Source: JBBRSC01 sp038245795 (GTDB lineage: Bacteria; Actinomycetota; Acidimicrobiia; Acidimicrobiales; Microtrichaceae). From it: a stretch of DNA of 5,322 bases. The notes beneath the pieces were generated by a model. That model was not told where the DNA came from, did not search any database, and worked only from the letters and a program-made list of their open reading frames with translations. Position 1 is the first letter of the stretch. Each line of letters starts with the position of its first letter. Both the position numbers and the translations under genes were made by a program. Location of the stretch: the NCBI GenBank assembly GCA_038245795.1, contig JBBRSC010000233.1, positions 1 through 5,322 on the forward strand. The letters are read 5' to 3'. Positions 1-5,322 of the stretch are shown here, piece by piece.

Positions 1-137
1 AGTCGGGACAGGGTGTCGAAGTCGTGGTCGCGGACGCAGCGAAGGAGCATGAGGGTCTCGGCGAACAACGGCCGATCCAGGTACTCAGCGTACGGAAGAT
101 CGATTCGGGACGATCCTTCGGACTGATTGGTGGTCAT
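1..137 (-). CDS. Unidentified protein downstream of katG (5' part only, cut by window edge)
   Basis: The frame opens with ATG at 137-135 and stays open for 45 codons to the window edge, so only the N-terminus is visible. It begins MTTNQSEGSSRIDLPYAEYL and continues through AETLMLLRCVRDHDFDTLSR. A polar, Ser-rich start of about 12 residues is followed by what looks like an amphipathic helix (about residues 24-37). A strong ribosome binding site (GAAGGA) lies 3 nt upstream and closely resembles the one used by katG. The gene lies 84 bp after the katG stop on the same strand, and I see no terminator between them, so it is probably the third cistron of the furA-katG operon. I do not firmly recognise the family. 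The helix ending in DHDFDTLSRL is reminiscent of the first helix of small NTF2/SnoaL-like proteins, but this is a weak impression from a fragment. No function is assigned. Confidence 0.7.
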   Translation of the reverse strand, partial: MTTNQSEGSSRIDLPYAEYLDRPLFAETLMLLRCVRDHDFDTLSR

Positions 138-140
138 GGT

Positions 141-147
141 TCCTTCT
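141..147 (-). promoter_or_regulatory. Ribosome binding site of the partial gene after katG
   Basis: The minus strand reads AGAAGGA just before ACC-ATG (start at 137). This is a near-complete Shine-Dalgarno with a short spacer. It fixes the start of the partial gene and shows that it is translated independently of katG. Confidence 0.7.
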
Positions 148-167
148 CTCTGTCGGGTCAGTCGGCG

Positions 168-213
168 TCGAGGTGAACTGGAGTCGAGGTGAACTGGAGT
201 CGAGCTGAACTGG
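168..213. repeat. 16-bp tandem repeat, about 2.9 copies, in the katG 3' spacer
   Basis: On the plus strand the unit TCGAGGTGAACTGGAG occurs at 168-183 and again, identically, at 184-199. A third, incomplete copy at 200-213 carries one change (AGCTGAACTGG instead of AGGTGAACTGG). The array fills more than half of the 84-bp gap between the katG stop (222) and the next start (137). The 16-bp period is not a multiple of three, which fits a non-coding spacer. The near identity of the copies suggests recent slippage duplication. No hairpin or T-run accompanies it, so it does not look like a terminator. It may simply be polymorphic filler. Confidence 0.9.
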
Positions 214-221
214 CGCCCGAC

Positions 222-2465
222 CTAGAGGTCGAAGCGATCCAGGTTCATCACCTTGACCCACGCCGCAACGAAGTCCTGGACGAACTTCTCGTCGCCGTCC
301 GCGCTGGCGTAGACCTCGGCAACGGCCCGCAGTATCGAATTCGAGCCGAAGACGAGATCGGTGGCGGTGCCAGTCCATGCGACGTCGCCGGTCTGGCGTG
401 AGCGACCTTCGTAGACGTGTTCGTTCGAGGACACGGCCCACTTCGTGTCCATGTCCAACAGGTTCACGAAGAAGTCGTTGGTCAGCGAGCCGGGACGGCT
501 GCTCAGCACGCCATGAGTGGTGCCGTCGACGTTGGCACCGAGCACCCGAAGTCCACCGATCAGTACCGTCATTTCCGGGGCGGTCAGCGTCAACAGACTG
601 GCGCGATCCACGAGGAGTTCCTCGGGTCGACGCTTGTCACCGGAACGGAAGTAGTTGCGGAACCCGTCTGCGGTCGGCTCGAGGACCACGAAGGTGTCGA
701 CGTCGGTTTGCTCCTGGCTGGCGTCGGTACGGCCCGCAGAGAACGGGACCGCTACCTCATGTCCACCACTTCGAGCCGCCTGCTCGACAGCAACAGAACC
801 GCCCAGCACGATGAGGTCGGCAAGCGAGACCTTGGTGCCGCCGTGCGTGTCGTTGAAGTCGGTTTGGATACCGGTCAAGACCTCGAGCACTGTTGCCAGT
901 CCGGACGGGTTGTTGACGTCCCAGTCCTTCTGCGGAACAAGACGGATTCGAGCACCGTTGGCGCCGCCGCGCTTGTCGCTGTCGCGGTAGGTCGACGCTG
1001 AGGCCCACGCAGTCGAGACGAGCTGCGACACCGACAACCCCGATGCCAGGACCGAGCGCTTCAGCGAGGCGATGTCGTCGTCGCTCACCAGTGGATGGTC
1101 GACAGCGGGAACAGGGTCCTGCCAGATCAGTTCCTCGGTTGGTACCTCGGGGCCGAGGTAGCGGGAGACCGGTCCCATGTCGCGGTGGGTGAGTTTGAAC
1201 CAGGCCCGAGCGAAGACGTCTGCGAACTCGTCGGGATGCTCGTGGAACCGTCGAGAGATCACCTCGTAGGCAGGGTCGAACCTCATCGCGAGGTCGGTCG
1301 TGAGCATCATCGGTGCGTGTCGCCTCGACGGGTCGTGGGCGTCCGGCACGGTGTCGTCAGCGGCGCGATCGGTGGGTCGCCATTGCTGAGCGCCAGCCGG
1401 GCTCTTCGTCAACTCCCAGTCGTAGCCGAAGAGATTGTCGAAGTAGTTGTTGTCCCACGTTGCCGGCTGGGTTGTCCACGCGCCTTCCAACCCACTGGTG
1501 ATCGCGTCGACGCCAGCGCCGGTGCCGAAACTGTTCGCCCAACCCAAACCCTGCTCCTCGAGGCTGGCACCCTCGGGCTCACGGCCGATGTACTCATCTG
1601 CGTCGGCAGCGCCGTGGGTCTTTCCGAACGTGTGGCCACCGGCGATGAGCGCAACGGTCTCGGCATCATCCATCGCCATGCGAGCGAACGTCTCGCGGAT
1701 GTCTCGGGCCGATGCAACCGGATCCGGTCGACCGTTCGGACCCTCCGGATTCACATAGATCAATCCCATCTGGACCGCACCGAGGGGATCCGCGAGCTCG
1801 CGGTCGCCGCTGTATCGCTCGTCATCGAGCCAGGTGGTCTCGGGCCCCCAGTAGATGTCCTCTTCGGGCTCCCAGACGTCGGCCCGTCCGCCGCCGAACC
1901 CGAACGTCGCCAGCCCCATTGACTCCAACGCGCAGTTGCCGGCGAGCATCATCAGATCCGCCCACGAGAGGCTCTGTCCGTACTTCTGTTTGATCGGCCA
2001 CAGCAGACGACGTGCCTTGTCGAGGTTGGCGTTGTCTGGCCAGCTGTTGAGAGGAGCGAAGCGTTGCGTACCGGACGCGGCGCCGCCTCGTCCGTCGTGG
2101 ATCCGGTAGGTGCCGGCACTGTGCCACGCCATCCGAATGAAGAAGGGTCCGTAGTGCCCGTAGTCAGCTGGCCACCAGTCCTGCGATGTCGTCATGACGG
2201 ACTCGATGTCGACTTTCACCTCGGCAAGATCGAGGCTGTTGAATGCAGTCGCGTAATCGAACTCCGCACCGAGCGGATCGACGAGCGGCGAATTCTGGCC
2301 GAGCGGCTTGAGGTTCAGTTGATTCGGCCACCAGTGGGCGTTCGCCATGGCGCCTGTTGCGGTGTGGGGGTTGCCCAACACCGGACATGTCGCCGATGGC
2401 GCGTCCTGCTCGTCGGTGGTGACGACTGCGCCCGAATCTTGTGTGTTGGTATCGGAAGTGCTCAT
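222..2465 (-). CDS. katG: Catalase-peroxidase KatG
   Basis: A 747-residue bifunctional haem enzyme that disproportionates H2O2 and oxidises small donors as a peroxidase; it is normally cytoplasmic. The N-terminal catalytic half has the distal triad in FIRMAWHSAGTYR (Arg111, Trp114, His115) and the proximal His278 in GGHTFGKTHG. Trp330 is the proximal Trp. The family's Met-Tyr-Trp cross-linked adduct can be assigned to Trp114, Tyr237 (LIYVNPEGPNG) and Met263 (FARMAM). Ser324 in AITSGLE matches the Ser315 position of M. tuberculosis KatG. The degenerate C-terminal peroxidase-like domain spans roughly 460-747. The length is normal for the family and there is no frameshift. The start at 2465 is chosen because it gives the usual polar N-terminus before CPVLGNPHT, has GAAGGA 5 nt upstream, and overlaps the furA stop as ATGA. 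An upstream extension of the open frame to 2612 is Arg-rich shadow of furA. Expression is expected from the furA promoter and therefore under FurA control. Confidence 0.98.
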   Translation of the reverse strand: MSTSDTNTQDSGAVVTTDEQDAPSATCPVLGNPHTATGAMANAHWWPNQLNLKPLGQNSPLVDPLGAEFDYATAFNSLDLAEVKVDIESVMTTSQDWWPADYGHYGPFFIRMAWHSAGTYRIHDGRGGAASGTQRFAPLNSWPDNANLDKARRLLWPIKQKYGQSLSWADLMMLAGNCALESMGLATFGFGGGRADVWEPEEDIYWGPETTWLDDERYSGDRELADPLGAVQMGLIYVNPEGPNGRPDPVASARDIRETFARMAMDDAETVALIAGGHTFGKTHGAADADEYIGREPEGASLEEQGLGWANSFGTGAGVDAITSGLEGAWTTQPATWDNNYFDNLFGYDWELTKSPAGAQQWRPTDRAADDTVPDAHDPSRRHAPMMLTTDLAMRFDPAYEVISRRFHEHPDEFADVFARAWFKLTHRDMGPVSRYLGPEVPTEELIWQDPVPAVDHPLVSDDDIASLKRSVLASGLSVSQLVSTAWASASTYRDSDKRGGANGARIRLVPQKDWDVNNPSGLATVLEVLTGIQTDFNDTHGGTKVSLADLIVLGGSVAVEQAARSGGHEVAVPFSAGRTDASQEQTDVDTFVVLEPTADGFRNYFRSGDKRRPEELLVDRASLLTLTAPEMTVLIGGLRVLGANVDGTTHGVLSSRPGSLTNDFFVNLLDMDTKWAVSSNEHVYEGRSRQTGDVAWTGTATDLVFGSNSILRAVAEVYASADGDEKFVQDFVAAWVKVMNLDRFDL

Positions 2466-2905
2466 GGTGTTCCTTCGTTCGTTGGTTGGCAGGCGGGGCA
2501 GTAGCCCCAGTAAATGACTTCGGCTTCGTCGATGGTGAAGCCGTGATCGTCGTTGGCGTCGAGGCAGGGCCGGGCGCCAACGGCGCAGTCCACGTCGACT
2601 GTCTGACCGCACGTCCGGCAGACGAGATGATGGTGATTGTCGTCGATCCGATCCTCGTACCGAGCGGGAGACCGCGCCGGCTGGATGCGTCGGATGAGGC
2701 CCTTTTCGGTGAGTGTTCCGAGCGCGTCGTAGACGGCCTGACGAGAGATTGCTCCGATTTCGGCCCGCACGATCTCCTCGATGTCATCGGCGGTGCCATG
2801 CGGCCGTGTACTCACAGCGCGCATGACGGCCAACCGTTGTGCCGTCACCTGGACACCGTGTCGGCGAAGCAGTGCAGTTGGGTTGGCGGGCTGCTCGACA
2901 CGCAT
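2462..2905 (-). CDS. furA: Fur-family redox/iron repressor FurA
   Basis: A 147-residue DNA-binding repressor of the actinobacterial FurA type, which controls its own gene and the adjacent katG. The winged-helix domain covers about residues 14-75: VTAQRLAVMRAV is the early helix and SRQAVYDALGTL (54-65) the recognition helix. The metal-binding/dimerisation half begins with ARYEDRIDDNHHHLVC. It contains two CxxC pairs (Cys96/Cys99 and Cys136/Cys139), the His91-93 cluster, Cys107 in DVDCAVG, Cys114, His121 and the DEAEVIYWGYCPAC ending. These blocks closely match mycobacterial FurA as I remember it (SRQAVYD, IQP, DNHHH, DVDCAVG, DEAEVIYWG). The stop TGA overlaps the katG ATG by four bases, so the two genes are co-transcribed and probably translationally coupled. 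No Shine-Dalgarno precedes the ATG. Instead the promoter is placed for a leaderless mRNA. A zinc-sensing Zur is less likely because of the katG linkage. Confidence 0.95.
   Translation of the reverse strand: MRVEQPANPTALLRRHGVQVTAQRLAVMRAVSTRPHGTADDIEEIVRAEIGAISRQAVYDALGTLTEKGLIRRIQPARSPARYEDRIDDNHHHLVCRTCGQTVDVDCAVGARPCLDANDDHGFTIDEAEVIYWGYCPACQPTNEGTP
2471..2476 (-). promoter_or_regulatory. Ribosome binding site of katG inside the furA 3' end
   Basis: The minus strand reads GAAGGA, then ACACC, then the katG ATG at 2465. This Shine-Dalgarno lies within the last codons of furA. It supports the 747-aa start and allows KatG to be made at a high level from the shared mRNA, either by coupling to furA translation or independently of it. 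Confidence 0.75.
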
Positions 2906-2911
2906 GAATGC

Positions 2912-2940
2912 ATCATCGATCTGATTTTGGACTCTGTCAA
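2912..2940 (-). promoter_or_regulatory. furA-katG promoter (TTGACA-N17-GATGAT), predicted leaderless
   Basis: On the minus strand a perfect -35 hexamer TTGACA (2940-2935) is followed by exactly 17 bp and a -10-like GATGAT (2917-2912, 4 of 6 matches to TATAAT). Six more bases lead to the ATG, so initiation at the usual distance falls on the A of the furA start codon (2905). There is no Shine-Dalgarno between promoter and ATG, which agrees with a leaderless transcript. The segment is clearly richer in A/T than the flanking coding DNA. Established work on mycobacterial furA places an AT-rich FurA site just upstream of the gene; this stretch is the natural counterpart. Confidence 0.75.
2927..2940 (-). 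promoter_or_regulatory. Candidate FurA operator: imperfect inverted repeat over the -35 box
   Basis: The minus strand reads TTGACAGAGTCCAA. TTGAC and GTCCAA form an imperfect dyad (one extra C) around AGA, and it covers the -35 hexamer. A repressor bound here would block RNA polymerase. The sequence shows the dyad and its position. Assigning it to FurA is inference from autoregulation in related bacteria. The dyad is short, and part of it is the -35 consensus itself, so confidence is limited. Confidence 0.4.
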
Positions 2941-2995
2941 GTATTTCTGATCGAGCAGACGCCCGCCCGGGCCCGCAAGCAGCGGCAGCTGGGGG

Positions 2996-4927
2996 TCATC
3001 GCATCCCCCTGAAGATGAAGTCGTCGAGGTTCGGTTCCCTCGTCCAGGTCCAATAGTCGACGAGACGCCACGGACTGAGACCGTGCACTTCGCCGAATGA
3101 GTTCTTGTAGAAGGAGTGTTTGATGGATGGCTGCGACCAGACGAACTTGTTGATCTCGAGTTGCGTTCGTTCGTGCCAGTCGTCGTAGCGCTCCTGGGTG
3201 GGTTCCATCGAGCGATGTCCACCTGCGATGAGCGCTTCGAGGCAGCAGGTGATGTATCGCATCTGGCATTCGGAATGGAAGATCAAGCTGCCGCCGGACG
3301 CCAAGTTGGTGCCGGGGCCGTACATGCAGAAGAGGTTCGGAAACCCGGGCACCGTGATCCCCAGGTAGGCGGCTGGTCGCTCGCCCCACATCTCCGCGAG
3401 GTTGAGGCCGTCCCGACCGGTGATCGCCATCGGCCACAAGGCGCGGCCAGCGTGAAAGCCAGTCGCATAGATGATCACGTCACACTCGTGGCGTTCGCCG
3501 TCGACGGTGACGATCGCGTCGGGTTCGATGTGGTCGATACCGGCGCGGACAAGGTCCACGTTGTGGCGCGTCAGTGTTCGGAGCCAGCTGCCGTTGTCCT
3601 GCAACGTTCGTTTTCCGGTGGCCGGATAATCAGGTACGACCTTCTCCATCAGCTCGGGGTCGTCGCCGATCTGGCTGGTGATCCACTCGGTGAACATCTG
3701 GCGCGCCAAGTCGTTGATCTCGCTCACTGCCGTCTGCTGGCCGGGGTACTCAGGGTCCACCCGTGCCGCTTCGATGCCCGTGTCGCACGCCGGCCAGAAC
3801 AGCAGGAACCGGTACCAACGCCCATAGAACGGCAGGTGTCGGAGTGCCCAGCGCACGCCCGGACCAACCGCCGAGTGATAGTCGGGGTTCGGGAACATCC
3901 ACTGAGCGGTTCGCTGAAACACGGTCAGGTGTTCGACATCGGGAGCGATGGTCGGGGCAATCTGAAAGCCGCTCGCGCCGGCACCGATCATTGCGACTCG
4001 CTTGCCGGCGAGGTCCACCGAGTGGTCCCATCGTGCCGAATGGAACCACGGGCCGGCGAACGAATCCTGCCCGTCGAACTCGGGCAGGCACGGTCGGTTG
4101 AGTTGACCGACGGCAGAGATCACTGCCCGTGCAAGGAGCGTGTCCTCGGTGCCGTCGCTCGACCTCACTCGGACCGACCAGGTGCCGGCGTCATCGTCCC
4201 AAGTCGCAGCGACGACCTCGGCCTGCCAACGCACGTGGCGCTCGATGCCGTACTTGTGCATCACGTTGTCGAAGTAGGCCTGCAGCTCCGGCTGTTGCGC
4301 AAAGAACTCGGTCCAGTGGTCGCTGGGCTCGAAGCTGTAGCAGTAGAAATGATTGCCAACATCGACCCGGGCACCCGGGTAGGAGTTCTCCCACCAGGTG
4401 CCGCCAACCCCGGCGTTCTTCTCGATGATCGTGAACGGAATGCCTGCCTGTTCGAGACGGATACCCGCGAGGAGACCTGACTCGCCGCACCCGATCACGA
4501 TGACGGGGAAGCCATCAGCCGGTGTCGCCGGCGCTGCGACCCGACGAGCATCAACGCCGTTCAGCTCCATCTCCTCCATGAGCATCGGCACATATTCGGA
4601 AGGGACCTCGCCGCACACCAGCCAGGACATCATCTCGTGGATCACGTCTGCCGAGAGGGGCTTGGGCTCGGGGCAGCCGCGATCGCGGTAGTCGCGGATC
4701 ACGTCGAGGGCGAGGGCCCGCACCTCGGCCTTGTCCTCGTCGGACATGTAGCCCTGGACCTCGTTCAGAAACAGACCCGCCGGTGTGAGTCGCCCGCGAA
4801 TGAGACTGGGGTCACCGCTCATATGAACCAACGACAACATCAGCGTCGGAATACTCACATCGAGGAGCGCTGCTTCGATCTCAGCGTCAGGCGTGTCGAA
4901 GGGCAGGCCAGCGTGCGGGTTGCGCAT
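2996..4927 (-). CDS. Baeyer-Villiger monooxygenase, 4-hydroxyacetophenone monooxygenase type
   Basis: A 643-residue FAD- and NADPH-dependent enzyme expected to insert one O2-derived oxygen next to a ketone carbonyl, giving an ester or lactone. An N-terminal helical extension (about residues 10-130: DAEIEAALLDVSIPTLM, then GEVPSEYVPMLMEE) is typical of the HAPMO subgroup. The FAD Rossmann motif is GCGESG (146-151). GGTWWENSYPGARVD (175-189) is the second BVMO signature. The diagnostic fingerprint FAGPWFHSARWD spans 290-301 (His296, Trp300). The NADPH Rossmann motif is GAGASG (315-320), with a conserved Arg339 in FQRTAQW. The ATG motif is DVIIYATGF (483-491). ATG 4927 is preferred because the protein then matches the usual size of about 640 aa. 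The frame remains open upstream (ATG 4987, GTG 5104), but that part is Arg/Ser/Thr-rich and resembles no family segment. No start has a clear Shine-Dalgarno. The substrate cannot be read from the sequence; aryl ketones, other ketones and steroids are all possible. No catabolic partner gene is in view. Confidence 0.93.
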   Translation of the reverse strand: MRNPHAGLPFDTPDAEIEAALLDVSIPTLMLSLVHMSGDPSLIRGRLTPAGLFLNEVQGYMSDEDKAEVRALALDVIRDYRDRGCPEPKPLSADVIHEMMSWLVCGEVPSEYVPMLMEEMELNGVDARRVAAPATPADGFPVIVIGCGESGLLAGIRLEQAGIPFTIIEKNAGVGGTWWENSYPGARVDVGNHFYCYSFEPSDHWTEFFAQQPELQAYFDNVMHKYGIERHVRWQAEVVAATWDDDAGTWSVRVRSSDGTEDTLLARAVISAVGQLNRPCLPEFDGQDSFAGPWFHSARWDHSVDLAGKRVAMIGAGASGFQIAPTIAPDVEHLTVFQRTAQWMFPNPDYHSAVGPGVRWALRHLPFYGRWYRFLLFWPACDTGIEAARVDPEYPGQQTAVSEINDLARQMFTEWITSQIGDDPELMEKVVPDYPATGKRTLQDNGSWLRTLTRHNVDLVRAGIDHIEPDAIVTVDGERHECDVIIYATGFHAGRALWPMAITGRDGLNLAEMWGERPAAYLGITVPGFPNLFCMYGPGTNLASGGSLIFHSECQMRYITCCLEALIAGGHRSMEPTQERYDDWHERTQLEINKFVWSQPSIKHSFYKNSFGEVHGLSPWRLVDYWTWTREPNLDDFIFRGMR

Positions 4928-5127
4928 CCGAGAACCGTACTCATTCTTTGATCTCGTGGACCGCGGCTTCCTCGGCGGGGCGTCCATGCCATCGTTCGTC
5001 GCTCGGACGACCGTGGAACCATTGATGCTCACACTCGGTGGTGTGCAGCCGCGAGCGATGTCGACCGACGACGACTGTCGGGTCCTTTGTCGATTCGCTG
5101 TCACAGAGCATCATTAGACTAGAACAC
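4928..5127. other. Divergent intergenic region between the monooxygenase and the edge gene
   Basis: About 200 bp separate the preferred monooxygenase start from the plus-strand ATG at 5128. The minus-strand frame of the monooxygenase stays open through most of it (to GTG 5104), but the encoded residues are low-complexity and codon use looks less biased, so I treat it as non-coding. For the monooxygenase, a weak TACGGT lies six bases before ATG 4927 and could be the -10 of a leaderless mRNA, but there is no convincing -35. The plus-strand promoter elements at its right end are listed separately. Confidence 0.5.
5115..5120 (+). promoter_or_regulatory. -10-like element of the right-edge gene
   Basis: TAGACT matches TATAAT at four of six positions, including the key T, A and final T. 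It lies seven bases before the ATG at 5128, which again predicts a leaderless transcript and explains the absence of a Shine-Dalgarno. No good -35 hexamer is found at 16-18 bp upstream. Confidence 0.45.
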
Positions 5128-5135
5128 ATGTACGA
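5120..5135 (+). promoter_or_regulatory. Actinobacterial SOS (LexA) box-like site over the start codon
   Basis: TAGAACACATGTACGA differs at two positions from the mycobacterial-type SOS box TCGAAC-N4-GTTCGA, and within the core GAAC-N4-GTTC at only one. It overlaps the last base of the -10 element and the ATG at 5128, so bound LexA would block transcription. Established knowledge: several 13E12-repeat (DUF222/HNH) genes of M. tuberculosis are in the LexA regulon. The match is imperfect in dyad symmetry, so this is a prediction. Confidence 0.5.
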
Positions 5136-5322
5136 TCACCACGATGCAGGTCCCGGAGCCGAACGCGACATCCCGATCGCTCCCGACGACAACACGGCTG
5201 TTCCCGCCACCGTTGTTGATGTTGTTGATGTGCATGATGGTCGGGGTTGTTCGGACCGGTTCGGTAACGGTGATGTTCGTGGTCTGATTGATGCCCGGTT
5301 TCGGACACGTCGGGCTGAGGAC
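5128..5322 (+). CDS. N-terminal fragment of an unidentified protein, possibly DUF222/HNH (13E12) type
   Basis: The frame starts with ATG at 5128 and is open for 65 codons to the window edge, without a stop. It begins MYDHHDAGPGAERDIPIAPD and ends GLIDARFRTRRAED. The first half is acidic and low in complexity, with VVDVVDV encoded by a 9-bp direct repeat. The last visible part looks like a charged helix of the kind that opens DUF222 domains of actinobacterial HNH-endonuclease-like proteins. That similarity is weak, but the SOS-box-like site over its start is what would be expected for this family. A leaderless start fits the -10-like TAGACT seven bases upstream. The overlapping minus-strand frame (5308-5114) is His/Arg/Gln-rich shadow. 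The identity is tentative because most of the gene is outside the window. Confidence 0.55.
   Translation, partial: MYDHHDAGPGAERDIPIAPDDNTAVPATVVDVVDVHDGRGCSDRFGNGDVRGLIDARFRTRRAED
5212..5229 (+). repeat. 9-bp direct repeat inside the edge reading frame
   Basis: GTTGTTGAT occurs twice back to back and encodes VVDVVD. The period is a multiple of three, so the frame is preserved. It probably reflects slippage in a poorly constrained N-terminal segment. Confidence 0.8.

Noticed and set aside
1095..1922. Plus-strand open frame (275 codons) opposite katG
   Set aside because: It lies wholly within katG, whose catalytic motifs are all on the minus strand. No independent start signal or family resemblance was seen.
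2466..2612. Longer KatG starting at 2612
   Set aside because: The extra residues are Arg-rich, overlap furA in another frame and are atypical of KatG. The ATG at 2465 has a good ribosome binding site and the ATGA overlap.
2961..2990. GC-rich segment with the palindrome GCCCGGGC as a terminator of the monooxygenase gene
   Set aside because: The palindrome has no loop, neighbouring stems are only about 4 bp, and no T-run follows on the minus strand.
3116..4480. Long plus-strand open frame (454 codons) opposite the monooxygenase
   Set aside because: The minus strand encodes a complete BVMO with all signature motifs. The plus-strand translation has no recognisable domain and is an antisense shadow of GC-rich coding DNA.
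5030..5045. CACAC/GTGTG inverted repeat in the divergent region as an operator
   Set aside because: Five-base arms around six bases are expected by chance, and it is not placed on any recognisable promoter element.
5114..5308. Minus-strand open frame at the right edge
   Set aside because: The translation is His/Arg/Gln-rich low-complexity with no start signal. The opposite plus-strand frame is better supported by its -10-like and SOS-like elements.
1..5322. tRNA, rRNA, CRISPR array, insertion sequence or phage module
   Set aside because: No cloverleaf-like segment, spaced repeat array, transposase motif or terminal inverted repeat was seen on either strand by reading.

Overview
This GC-rich window looks like part of an actinobacterial chromosome. 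The evidence is a furA-katG pair of the mycobacterial/streptomycete type, promoters that appear to give leaderless transcripts, and an actinobacterial-type SOS box over the start of a right-edge reading frame. A non-mycobacterial lineage such as the Acidimicrobiia is a guess from general style and cannot be proved here. All complete genes lie on the minus strand, so they are described from right to left.

Right edge (about 5115-5322, plus strand): the beginning of a divergent reading frame runs off the window. A TAGACT -10-like element and a near-consensus actinobacterial LexA (SOS) box overlap its ATG. The setting suggests, but does not prove, a DUF222/HNH (13E12-type) protein. The roughly 200 bp between 4928 and 5127 is the divergent intergenic region, or the upstream part of an N-terminally longer monooxygenase.

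Centre (4927-2996, minus): a complete Baeyer-Villiger monooxygenase of the 4-hydroxyacetophenone monooxygenase type. It has an N-terminal helical extension, two Rossmann motifs and the full BVMO fingerprint. A 90-bp gap follows that holds no convincing terminator but does hold a good promoter.

Left half (2940-1, minus): a peroxide-defence operon. A TTGACA-N17-GATGAT promoter sits so close to the furA ATG that the mRNA should start at the A of the start codon. FurA (147 aa, an iron/peroxide-sensing Fur-family repressor) overlaps katG by the four bases ATGA. KatG (747 aa, catalase-peroxidase) keeps its catalytic residues. After katG come an 84-bp spacer with almost three copies of a 16-bp tandem repeat and a third gene with a strong ribosome binding site. 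Only 45 codons of that gene lie in the window. The likely logic is that FurA represses its own promoter and so katG, oxidation relieves this, and KatG then removes H2O2. The monooxygenase is probably a separate catabolic or biotransformation unit, although read-through is possible.

The core genes are ordinary. The less ordinary points are the SOS-box-like site over the start of the edge gene, the leaderless furA promoter with a possible operator, the 16-bp tandem repeat, and the unidentified third gene of the operon.
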